DNA of 41,435 bases, from the NCBI GenBank assembly GCA_029562975.1, contig JAKQTR010000060.1:1-41435 (forward strand). Direction: 5' to 3'. Each line of letters opens with the position of its first letter. Positions within the stretch are counted from its first letter, which is position 1. This document shows positions 32,739-40,520 of this stretch, one piece after another. The position numbers and the translations under genes were made by a program. This DNA comes from Acidobacteriota bacterium (GTDB lineage Bacteria; Acidobacteriota; Vicinamibacteria; Vicinamibacterales; JAKQTR01). Below the pieces are notes generated by a model. That model was not told the origin of the DNA. It searched no databases and was given only the letters and a program-made list of their open reading frames with translations.

Positions 32739-33178
32739 GCCGGGAGTATCCCGATCGGCCCATTGTCGGCGTCGCAGGCGTGGTGTGCCTCGGCGGCCGC
32801 GTGCTGCTCATCCGGCGCCGTTTCGAGCCCATGGCGGGCCGCTGGAGCCTCCCGGGAGGCGCCCTGGAAACCGGCGAGACGCTGGCCGAGGGCCTCGTGC
32901 GCGAGATGAAGGAGGAGACGGGACTGGATGTCGAGGCCGGCCCCGTCCTCGACGTCCTCGATCGGATCACGCGCGACGGCGACGGCCGCGCGCGGTTCCA
33001 CTACGTGCTCGTGGACTTCCTCTGCCGGGCGCTGGGCGGGGAGCCGGCCCCTGGCGGAGATGCCTCCGAGATCGCGCTGGCCGACCCGGGCGACCTGGGT
33101 CGCTTCGATCTGGCGCCCGAGACCCTCCGGGTGATTCGGGCGGCCCTCGCCCTCGCAGGCGAGTCGGCGGGCGGCTAG
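32735..33178 (+). CDS. Nudix hydrolase
   Basis: 147 residues. A full Nudix box is present: [20 protein letters not shown] followed by ETGLD, fitting GX5EX7[18 protein letters not shown] and the [11 protein letters not shown] strand resemble ADP-ribose/NADH pyrophosphatase-like members of the family, but the substrate cannot be set. It cleaves a nucleoside diphosphate linked to another group using Mg2+. The start overlaps the YjbQ stop. Its TAG stop shares the tetramer CTAG with the stop of the convergent permease gene. Confidence 0.9.
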   Translation: MSREYPDRPIVGVAGVVCLGGRVLLIRRRFEPMAGRWSLPGGALETGETLAEGLVREMKEETGLDVEAGPVLDVLDRITRDGDGRARFHYVLVDFLCRALGGEPAPGGDASEIALADPGDLGRFDLAPETLRVIRAALALAGESAGG

Positions 33179-34689
33179 CCTCGCCCCGGGCCCTCCGTTC
33201 GCCGGCCCTTCCAGAAGAAGTAGACGGGCAATCCCAGGAACATGATGACGAAGCCCGGCCAGGTCGTGGCCGGGCGGTACACGACCAGCACCACGAGGAT
33301 CGTCGCGGCGCCGATCACGTAGAGAGCCGGGACGAGGGGATAGCCGAACGCCCGGTAGGGCCGCTCGGCGTCCGGTCTGGTCGCTCGCAGTCTGAACACC
33401 GCGAGGATCGTGAGGACGTAGAAGACCAGGTTGGCCGAGATCACGTAGTCCAGGAGGTTGCTGTAGACGTTGCCGTACGTTCCCGTCGCGGGGTCGTACG
33501 TGCGCGGCAGGACGAGGAGCGTCGCCCACACGCCCTGCAGGGCGAGCCCGACAGCGGGGACCCTGGCGTCGTTGAGGCGGCCCGCCGCCCCGAAGAACAG
33601 GCCGTCCTTCGCCATGGCGTAGTACGCGCGGGCGCCGGCCAGAATCAGGCCGTTGTTGCAGCCGAAGGTCGAGATCATGATCGTGACCGCCATCGCGACC
33701 ACGCTGAGGCCCGGGAGGACGCGCTCGAGCATCGCGGTCGCGACGCGGTCGGCGGGGGCCCGCTGGATCGCGTCGAGCGGCAGCGTCACCAGGTACGCGA
33801 CGTTCACCAGCAGGTAGAGGGCGATGACGGCGCTCGTGCCGAGCGCGAGCGAGAGCGGGATGTTGCGCCGCGGGTCTTTGACCTCGCCGGCGGTGAAGGT
33901 GACGTTGTTCCACGCGTCGGATGAGAAGAGCGACCCGGTCTGCGCCACGGCCAGCGCGATGAACAGCCCGAACGCGCTCGTGGCGACGACGCCCGGCGCC
34001 ACCGGCTCGACGCCGCGCGCCGTCCAGAAATGCCCGAGGTTCGCGGCCACCGCGTCGGCGTTCCAGCCGAGGAACAGGCCGATGGCGATGAGCGCCACGA
34101 CGCCCGCGGTCTTCGCCGTCGTGAACAGGTTCTGGATGATCTTGCCGTAGCGGAGGCCGCGCGAGTTCGTCCAGGTGAGCAGCGCAATCGAGAGAATGCC
34201 GACAAACTGCGTGGTCGACAGCGACACCGCGTAGCCCCGGGAGAGGTGGACGGGCGGGACGAGATAGCGCTGCTCCGAGATCCAGGGCACGAGCACCCCG
34301 AAGTACCGGGCAAACGCGATTGCGACGGCGGCCTGCGTGCCGGTCTGGATCACGGTGAAGAGGGTCCAGCCGTACAGGAACCCCCAGAGCGGCGAGTAGG
34401 CCTCGCGCAAGTAGACGTACTGTCCGCCGGCGCGGGGCATCATGGCCGCCAGCTCGCCGTACGAGAGCGCGCCCGCCACCGTCAGGACGCCCGTGATCAC
34501 CCAGGCGGCCAGCAGCCAGCCCGCGCTCCCGATGCCGCGGGCCATGTTCGCCGACACGATGAAGATCCCTGACCCGATCATCGCCCCGACGACCAGCATC
34601 GTCGAGTCGTAGAGACCGAGCCCGCGCTGGAACTCCGTGTCGAGGCCGCTGGCGGGATGCGCTGCGGGCGCGGACGCCTCGTGGGCCAT
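33175..34689 (-). CDS. APC-superfamily amino acid permease
   Basis: 504 residues with about 12 membrane helices. The first carries VVGAMIGSGIFIVSANMA, the unwound GSGIF motif that binds the amino acid backbone. GALSYGELAAMMPRAGGQYV follows, typical of the LAT/APC branch. Later come FSSDAWNNVTFTAGEVKDPR and ERPYRAFGYPLVPALYV. It most likely exchanges or imports amino acids; specificity is unknown. The ATG has GGAGGAG six bases upstream. It is divergent from a GltS-type glutamate symporter, so the pair may serve amino acid uptake. Confidence 0.9.
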   Translation of the reverse strand: MAHEASAPAAHPASGLDTEFQRGLGLYDSTMLVVGAMIGSGIFIVSANMARGIGSAGWLLAAWVITGVLTVAGALSYGELAAMMPRAGGQYVYLREAYSPLWGFLYGWTLFTVIQTGTQAAVAIAFARYFGVLVPWISEQRYLVPPVHLSRGYAVSLSTTQFVGILSIALLTWTNSRGLRYGKIIQNLFTTAKTAGVVALIAIGLFLGWNADAVAANLGHFWTARGVEPVAPGVVATSAFGLFIALAVAQTGSLFSSDAWNNVTFTAGEVKDPRRNIPLSLALGTSAVIALYLLVNVAYLVTLPLDAIQRAPADRVATAMLERVLPGLSVVAMAVTIMISTFGCNNGLILAGARAYYAMAKDGLFFGAAGRLNDARVPAVGLALQGVWATLLVLPRTYDPATGTYGNVYSNLLDYVISANLVFYVLTILAVFRLRATRPDAERPYRAFGYPLVPALYVIGAATILVVLVVYRPATTWPGFVIMFLGLPVYFFWKGRRTEGPGRG

Positions 34690-34714
34690 GTGCGCTCCTC
34701 CGACCGTCTCGCGG

Positions 34715-34742
34715 TTGGCGTTTGCCGGCGGACGAATATATC
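34715..34742 (+). promoter_or_regulatory. Sigma70-type promoter of the glutamate symporter gene
   Basis: TTGGCG (34715-34720), a 16-base spacer, then TATATC (34737-34742); TATCAT at 34739-34744 is an alternative at 18 bases. Transcription would begin near 34749, about 23 bases before the ATG. Confidence 0.5.
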
Positions 34743-34771
34743 ATGCGCGGAGCCCGGCTTCCCGGCCCGAC

Positions 34772-36040
34772 ATGCCGCCATCCCTCGTCGTGAAGCTCGA
34801 TCTCGTGCAGACGCTGGCGCTCGCGTCGGTGATCCTGTTTGTCGGCTACGGCGTGCGCCGGCGAGTCGGGGTCCTTGACCGCTACAACATCCCGGCGCCG
34901 GTGGTCGGAGGCTTCCTGTTCGCCGCGCTGGCCACGGCGCTGCGCCTGCAGGGCGTCGCGGCGTTCGACTTCGACATCACGCTGCAGGCACCGCTGATGA
35001 TCGCCTTCTTCACGACGATCGGCCTGGGCGCGAGCCTCGCGCTGCTGAAGGTGGGCGGGCCGCAGGTCCTGCTCTTCTGGGCGCTGGCCTCCGTGCTGGC
35101 GGCGCTCCAGAACGCCGTCGGCGTCGGGCTGGCGAAGGCCCTCGGCGTGCATCCGTTCCTGGGGCTGATCGCGGGCTCCATCACGATGACGGGCGGCCAC
35201 GGCACGGGGGCTGCGTTCGGCAAGCTGATGGAGGACCAGTACGCCTTCGCCGGCGGCGTGACTCTCGCGATGGCAGCGGCCACGTTCGGCCTCGTGAGCG
35301 GCGGCCTCATCGGCGGCCCCGTCGCCACCAGGCTCATCACGCGCCGGCGGATCGCCGTTCCGGGGAAGGGCGCCGCGGCCGGATCGGCCTCCCCGCCCGC
35401 ACCGCCGGCGGCGGACGCGGCGTCGGTGAAGGCCATGGGCCTCGATTCCGAGATCGACACCGAGGCGGCGGGCGAGGCCCCAACGGCCTACACGCTGCTC
35501 AAGACGATGACGGTGATCCTGGTCGCGATGTGGGCCGGGTCGCTGCTGAGCGGATGGCTCGGCCGGCATGTCACCCTGCCGGCGTACATCTGGGCGATGA
35601 TCATCGCCGCCGTCATTCGCAACGGCGACGACGTCCTGCGGGTCGTCCGGCTGAACCAGCGGGTGGTGGACGACCTCGGAACCATCGCATTGTCGCTCTT
35701 CCTTGCGATGGCCCTGATGTCGCTGAGGCTCTGGGAGCTGCTGGACCTCGCCCTGCCGATGCTCGCGATCCTCTCGGCCCAGGTGGTGATGATGGCCGCG
35801 TTCGCGTACTTCGTCACGTTCCGGGTCATGGGCCGCGACTACGATGCCGCGGTCATGGCCGGGGGGCACTGCGGCTTCGGCCTGGGGGCCACGCCGAACG
35901 CCGTGGCCAACATGGAGGCGCTCGTCGAGCGGTTCGGCCTGGCGCCGCGGGCGTTCCTGGTGGTGCCGATGGTCGGCGCGTTCTTCATCGACTTCACCAA
36001 CGCGCTGATGATCACGGCGTACATCCATCTGGTGCAGTAG
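34772..36040 (+). CDS. gltS: Sodium/glutamate symporter (GltS family)
   Basis: 422 residues, 10-12 membrane helices in two similar halves. It opens VVKLDLVQTLALASVILFVG and then NIPAPVVGGFLFA, the usual GltS N-terminus. Family landmarks are FFTTIGLGASLALLKVGG, SITMTGGHGTGAAFGKLMED in the first half, and AGGHCGFGLGATPNAVANME in the second, which together form the substrate and Na+ sites. An insert rich in Ala and Pro near residues 195-220 joins the halves. The start at ATG 34772 begins the family pattern; the frame is open upstream. A 7-base repeat tract follows the stop. Confidence 0.93.
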   Translation: MPPSLVVKLDLVQTLALASVILFVGYGVRRRVGVLDRYNIPAPVVGGFLFAALATALRLQGVAAFDFDITLQAPLMIAFFTTIGLGASLALLKVGGPQVLLFWALASVLAALQNAVGVGLAKALGVHPFLGLIAGSITMTGGHGTGAAFGKLMEDQYAFAGGVTLAMAAATFGLVSGGLIGGPVATRLITRRRIAVPGKGAAAGSASPPAPPAADAASVKAMGLDSEIDTEAAGEAPTAYTLLKTMTVILVAMWAGSLLSGWLGRHVTLPAYIWAMIIAAVIRNGDDVLRVVRLNQRVVDDLGTIALSLFLAMALMSLRLWELLDLALPMLAILSAQVVMMAAFAYFVTFRVMGRDYDAAVMAGGHCGFGLGATPNAVANMEALVERFGLAPRAFLVVPMVGAFFIDFTNALMITAYIHLVQ

Positions 36041-36044
36041 CACC

Positions 36045-36135
36045 GCGAGTCGGAGTCCCGGATTCGGGAGTCGGGGCCGGGGGCTGGGACCGGGGACTGG
36101 AGCTTCGGGAGCCCGGCTTCGGGGTCGTTGGGGCT
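36045..36135. repeat. Degenerate 7-base repeat tract (13 units), G-rich throughout
   Basis: Thirteen units in phase between gltS and the HD gene: GCGAGTC, GGAGTCC, CGGATTC, GGGAGTC, GGGGCTG, GGACTGG and GGAGCCC among others. Unlike the other three tracts it does not change from purine-rich to pyrimidine-rich, so there is no overall hairpin. It ends 14 bases before the next start codon. Confidence 0.7.
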
Positions 36136-36149
36136 CGAGGGCAAGGCAC

Positions 36150-36719
36150 ATGACAGTGACGCGCGAAGCGGCGTGGGCCCTGTTGACGGAGTTCACGCAG
36201 AGCGAGCACCTGCAGAAACACGCGCTGGCCGTCGAGGCCGCCGTCCGGGGGTACGCCCGGTTGTGGGGCGAGGACGAGGTGGCGTGGGGGGCCGTGGCGC
36301 TGCTGCACGACTTCGATTACGAGCGCTATCCCGACCTGGCCGACCACCCGTTCAAGGGAGCCGAGATCCTGCGCGAGCGCGGCTACCCCGAGTGGCTCGT
36401 CCGGGCGGTGCTCTCGCACGCCGACCACACGGGCGTGACGCGCGAGAGCCGGCTGGAGCACGTCCTGTTCGCCTGCGACGAGATGGCGGGGTTCGTCACC
36501 GCCGCGGCGCTCATCCGCCCGTCGAAGAGCGTCATGGATCTCGAGGCGAAGTCGGTGATCAAGCGCATGAAGGAGAAGGCCTTCGCCCGCGCCGTCAGCC
36601 GCGACGACTTGCGCCGGGGAGCCGAGGAGATCGGCGTGCCGCTCGACCAGCACGCGGCCAACGTCATTGCCTTCATGCGCGCCGAGGCCGACGCCCTCGG
36701 CCTGCGGGGAGGCGCGTGA
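36150..36719 (+). CDS. HD-domain phosphohydrolase
   Basis: 189 residues. Metal ligands of the HD fold are visible in order: HLQKHALAVEAAVRGYARL, LLHDFDYERYPD, HPFKGAEILRERGYPEW, and LSHADHTG, with the last Asp in ACDEMAGFV. The compact form resembles HDIG-type hydrolases; nucleotides are likely substrates but none can be named. The ATG follows AAGG by six bases. A 104-base gap without clear features separates it from the ABC operon, which may still be read from the same transcript. Confidence 0.85.
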   Translation: MTVTREAAWALLTEFTQSEHLQKHALAVEAAVRGYARLWGEDEVAWGAVALLHDFDYERYPDLADHPFKGAEILRERGYPEWLVRAVLSHADHTGVTRESRLEHVLFACDEMAGFVTAAALIRPSKSVMDLEAKSVIKRMKEKAFARAVSRDDLRRGAEEIGVPLDQHAANVIAFMRAEADALGLRGGA

Positions 36720-36823
36720 CGAAGGGCCTGGGACCGGCGCCAGCCGCAGCGCCGCGGGGGCCCGACGCCTCCCGCCGGCCGGAGGAACCGGTGCGGGGCT
36801 CGGTCCGTATCTAGGTGGTGGAC

Positions 36824-37756
36824 ATGACCGAGCCCCAGCCCGCCGCCGTCATTACGATTGCCGGCCTGACGGTCCTCTACGGGCGCCAGCGGGCCCTGGA
36901 CGGCGTGACGGCTTCGTTCCCGCCTGGAGCCGTGGGGCTGCTGGGCCCGAACGGAGCGGGCAAGAGCACCCTCCTCAAGACGCTGCTCGGATTCCTCGCG
37001 CCGCGGTCCGGCGCGATGACGGTGCTGGGCTTCGACGTGGCGACGTCGCCCGCCGAGATCCGCGCGCGCCTCGGCTACATGCCCGAGATCGACGCGCACA
37101 TCCCGGGGATGAACGCCGTGTCGTTCGTCGCCTACTGCGGCGAGCTGGCCGGCCTCCCGGCGGTGGACGCCGTTCAGCGCGCCCACGAGGTCCTGTACTA
37201 CGTCGGCCTCGGCGAGGCCCGCTACCGCAACGTCGAGACGTACTCGACGGGCATGAAGCAGCGGATCAAGCTCGCGCAGGCCCTGGTGCACGACCCGGAT
37301 CTCCTCTTCCTGGACGAGCCCACGAACGGCATGGATCCGAAGGGCCGCGAGGAGATGCTGGATCTCATCCGGGACCTCGCGCACCGCAAGGGCATGAACC
37401 TGATCCTCTCGTCGCACCTGCTCCCGGACGTCGAATACACCTGCGACCACGTCGTCGTGCTGCACCAGGCCAAGGTGGCGGCGCAGGGGCCCATCGCCGA
37501 GCTCAAGGGCCCGCGCGGCAGCGTCTACGAGGTCCGGATCAAGGGCGATCGCGACGGCTTCAGGAGCCTGCTCCGGGAGGCCGGGTTCACGGCGCATCCC
37601 GGCGAGGAAGACGTGATGCGGGTGTTCGTGCCCGGAGAGGCCGGCGCGCACGCGCTCTTCGAGCTTGCCGCCAGGCGCGGCGTCCAGGTGCGGCATCTGC
37701 GGCCGAGCCTGCCGAGCCTCGAGGACGTGTTCGCCCAGGCCGTGGGGGAGGAGTAG
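36824..37756 (+). CDS. ABC-2 type transporter ATPase (first pair)
   Basis: 310 residues. Walker A is LLGPNGAGKSTLL, the signature YSTGMKQR replaces LSGGQ as is usual in ABC-2 ATPases of the NatA type, Walker B is LLFLDEPTNGMD, and the H-loop is SSHLL. A C-terminal extension of about 80 residues after the H-loop carries RGSVYEVRIKG and is common in this class. The ATG at 36824 has GGTGG five bases before it; two GTGs upstream (36815, 36818) are possible. It opens a four-gene set of ATPase, permease, ATPase, permease. Confidence 0.9.
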   Translation: MTEPQPAAVITIAGLTVLYGRQRALDGVTASFPPGAVGLLGPNGAGKSTLLKTLLGFLAPRSGAMTVLGFDVATSPAEIRARLGYMPEIDAHIPGMNAVSFVAYCGELAGLPAVDAVQRAHEVLYYVGLGEARYRNVETYSTGMKQRIKLAQALVHDPDLLFLDEPTNGMDPKGREEMLDLIRDLAHRKGMNLILSSHLLPDVEYTCDHVVVLHQAKVAAQGPIAELKGPRGSVYEVRIKGDRDGFRSLLREAGFTAHPGEEDVMRVFVPGEAGAHALFELAARRGVQVRHLRPSLPSLEDVFAQAVGEE

Positions 37757-37759
37757 GCC

Positions 37760-38599
37760 GTGCCCATCCACGACCAAAGCTACCGCCGCTACGCCGGGGT
37801 GCGGACGCCGCCGGGCCGGTCGTGGACGGTCATCGCGTCGGCCGGCATCAAGGCGATGCTCGCCAAGCGCAAGTTCCTCGGGCTGCTCATCGTGGCCTGG
37901 CTCCCGTTCGTCGTGCGCGCCGTGCAGCTGTACCTCGCGGCGAACTTCCCCCAGATGTCGGTGATCTCACCGTCGCCGGGGACGTTCCGCCAGTTCCTCG
38001 ATCAGCAGGGCGTCTTCACTTTCTTCATCACCATCTTCACGGGCGCGGGCCTCATCAGCAACGACCTGCGGGCGAACGCGCTCCAGATCTACTTGTCGAA
38101 GCCGGTCGGCCGCCTTGAGTACGTGGCCGGGAAGTTCACCGTGCTGGCGTTCTTCCTGCTCCTCGTCACCTGGCTTCCGGCGACCTTGCTGCTGTTTGTC
38201 CAGGTGGTCTTCGCCGGCAGCGTGGCGTTCGTGGCGGCGAACCTCTACCTGCTGCCTGCGATCCTGATCGCCACCTGCGTCGAGACGACCGTCGTGGCGC
38301 TCGTCATGCTCGCGCTCTCCTCGCTGTCGAAGAGCGCGAGGTTCGTGGGCGTCATGTACGCCGGCGTGTTCTTCTTCACGGCCGCCCTGCACGGCGTCGT
38401 GCAGGCTGCGACCCGGGAGTCGGGCTTCTGCTGGATGTCGCTGCGGGCGAGCCTCCAGAACGTCGGCGACCTCATCTTCCGGGTGCCGCCCCGCTCCGAC
38501 ACGCCGGCCTGGGGCGCGGCCCTCGCCCTGGCCGCCACGGTGGCGGCGTCCGCCTGGATCCTCGAGCGGCGCGTGCGCGGCGTGGAGGTGGTCACATGA
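37760..38599 (+). CDS. ABC-2 type permease (first pair)
   Basis: 279 residues with six likely membrane helices, from LGLLIVAWLPFVVRAVQLYL to AALALAATVAASAWIL. GAGLISNDLRANALQIYLSK and PVGRLEYVAGKF match the loop that ABC-2 permeases use to dock their ATPase. Start GTG with GGAG upstream, three bases after the ATPase stop. It overlaps the second ATPase by ATGA. Substrate unknown; export is more common than import for this type. Confidence 0.88.
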   Translation: MPIHDQSYRRYAGVRTPPGRSWTVIASAGIKAMLAKRKFLGLLIVAWLPFVVRAVQLYLAANFPQMSVISPSPGTFRQFLDQQGVFTFFITIFTGAGLISNDLRANALQIYLSKPVGRLEYVAGKFTVLAFFLLLVTWLPATLLLFVQVVFAGSVAFVAANLYLLPAILIATCVETTVVALVMLALSSLSKSARFVGVMYAGVFFFTAALHGVVQAATRESGFCWMSLRASLQNVGDLIFRVPPRSDTPAWGAALALAATVAASAWILERRVRGVEVVT

Positions 38600-39516
38600 C
38601 GCCCCTCGTCGTGGCGGACCGCCTGTCCAAGTGGTACGGCCAGGTCATCGGGCTGAACGACGTCAGCGCGTCCATCCCGGCGGGGATCACCGGCCTGCTC
38701 GGGCCGAACGGCGCGGGCAAGTCCACCCTGCTGAAGCTGCTGACCGGTCAGCTGAAGCCCAGCAAGGGAACGGTCTCCGTGTTCGGAGAGCCGGTGTGGC
38801 GCAACCCCCGGCTGTTCTTCCGCATCGGGTTCTGCCCGGAACAGGACGCCTTCTACGACCGGATGACGGGCCTCGAGTGGGTGTCCGGGCTCGTCCGCCT
38901 GAACGGCCTTGGCGAGCGGGAGTCGATCGAGGCGGCCCGCGCCGCCCTTGCGCGCGTCGACTTGCTCGACGCGGCCGACAAGAAGATCGGCGGCTACAGC
39001 AAGGGGATGCGGCAGCGGGTCAAGCTGGCGCAGGCGCTGGTCCACGATCCCGAGCTGCTCATCCTGGACGAGCCGCTCTCCGGCATGGATCCCATCGCGC
39101 GACGCCGGACGATCCGCCTGATCAGGGAGTGGGCGCGCAGCGGGCGGAGCGTGCTCGTCTCGAGCCACATCCTCCACGAGATCGAGGCGATGACCTCCTC
39201 GATCCTGCTCATCCACAACGGCCGGATCCTGGCCGAAGGCGACGTGCACCAGATCCGGGACCTGATCGACGAGCACCCGCACACCGTCAGCGTCCGCGCC
39301 GCGCGGCCCCGGGATCTCGCCCGCGAGTTCCTGACGCGCGACGACGTGCTGAGCCTGAAGCTCGAGCAGAGCGCCGTCGTGGTCGAGACCTCGAAGCCCG
39401 ACGGCTTCTACCGCTATCTGACCGACCTGGCGGCGTCGGGCCACGCCGGCGAGATCACGGAAGTCACCTCGCCTGACGACAACCTCCAGGCGGTCTTCAA
39501 GTACCTCGTCAAATGA
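38596..39516 (+). CDS. ABC-2 type transporter ATPase (second pair)
   Basis: 306 residues, homologous to the first ATPase of the set. Walker A is LLGPNGAGKSTLLKLL, the signature YSKGMRQR, Walker B is LLILDEPLSGMD, and the H-loop is SSHIL. A C-terminal segment past the ATPase core (DEHPHTVSVRAARPRDLARE) resembles that of the first. Both ATP-site motifs look intact. It overlaps the permease on each side by four bases, so the four proteins are made together and may form one hetero-complex or two transporters. Confidence 0.9.
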   Translation: MTPLVVADRLSKWYGQVIGLNDVSASIPAGITGLLGPNGAGKSTLLKLLTGQLKPSKGTVSVFGEPVWRNPRLFFRIGFCPEQDAFYDRMTGLEWVSGLVRLNGLGERESIEAARAALARVDLLDAADKKIGGYSKGMRQRVKLAQALVHDPELLILDEPLSGMDPIARRRTIRLIREWARSGRSVLVSSHILHEIEAMTSSILLIHNGRILAEGDVHQIRDLIDEHPHTVSVRAARPRDLAREFLTRDDVLSLKLEQSAVVVETSKPDGFYRYLTDLAASGHAGEITEVTSPDDNLQAVFKYLVK

Positions 39517-40427
39517 CCGGCGCGCACTCCGACCCGATCGTGCCGGCCCCGGCGGCGCACCCCGCCTCGGCCCCCGTCCCGCGTCCGAGTGGCGCGCCCG
39601 GCGAAGCCCCGCGGTTCCGATCGGCGTCGATGCGGGTGCTCGACCTGTCGCTGGGTCAGATGCTCTGGTCGCGCCGGACGATCTTCCTGGCGCTGGTCGT
39701 CGGCTCGCCCCTGGCGCTCGGCCTGCTGTTCAGGATCCTGTCCGCCTTCGGCGTGTCCGGCGCGATGCGCGCGGGCGGCGTGGCGATGGGCGGCCCGGCG
39801 ATCTTCGGGAGCATGGTCTGGCTCCTGTACTTGCGGTTCATCGTGCCGGTCCTCGGCGTGTTCTACGGGACGGCGCTCATCGCCGACGAGGTCGAGGACA
39901 AGACCGTCACCTACCTCTTCGTTCGGCCGATTCCCCGGAGCGCGGTGCTCGTCGGGAAGTACCTGGCGTATCTCGTCACGACCGCGTGCGTGGTGCTGCC
40001 CTCGGTGGTCCTGCTCTACCTGCTGGTCGCGCCGCTCGGCAACGGGTCTCTGGCCGGGGCGTTCCCCGCGCTCGTGAAGGATCTGGCGCTTCTGGGCATC
40101 GGGCTTGCCGCCTACGGGGCGCTGTTCGCCTTCATCGGGGCCCGGTTCAAGCATCCCCTCGTCACGGGACTGGTGTTCGCCTTCGGCTGGGAGCAGGTCG
40201 CGCTCATGCTCCCGGGATACCTGCGGCGAGTCACGATCGCATACTACCTGCAGTCGCTGGTGCCGCATTCGATGCCTGCCGGAGGGCTGGGCTCAGCCCT
40301 CCAGAGCCTGTTCCGGGATGCCCCACCGGTCTGGGTCAGCCTGGCCTGGCTGGCCGGATGCGTCGTGGTCTTCCTGGCCCTGGCAGCCCGGGCAACCGGG
40401 TGCCGGGAGTACGTGCTGGACCAATAG
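39513..40427 (+). CDS. ABC-2 type permease (second pair)
   Basis: 304 residues. A proline/alanine-rich cytoplasmic start (VPAPAAHPASAPVPRPSGAP) is followed by about six membrane helices. GTALIADEVEDKTVTYLFVR and PIPRSAVLVGKYLAYLVT correspond to the ATPase-docking segment of ABC-2 permeases; the first permease has the same layout, though the sequences differ. The gene ends the ATPase-permease set. A 93-base gap follows before the next gene, with no strong terminator. Confidence 0.88.
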   Translation: MTGAHSDPIVPAPAAHPASAPVPRPSGAPGEAPRFRSASMRVLDLSLGQMLWSRRTIFLALVVGSPLALGLLFRILSAFGVSGAMRAGGVAMGGPAIFGSMVWLLYLRFIVPVLGVFYGTALIADEVEDKTVTYLFVRPIPRSAVLVGKYLAYLVTTACVVLPSVVLLYLLVAPLGNGSLAGAFPALVKDLALLGIGLAAYGALFAFIGARFKHPLVTGLVFAFGWEQVALMLPGYLRRVTIAYYLQSLVPHSMPAGGLGSALQSLFRDAPPVWVSLAWLAGCVVVFLALAARATGCREYVLDQ

Positions 40428-40520
40428 CGGCTCTCGAGCGGGGCGGCCGGGGCTGGTTCTCGCGGTTGCCTCGGAACTTCCCCGCTGGGGCCCCGTCTAC
40501 TTGATCGGAGGCGCACGCAG

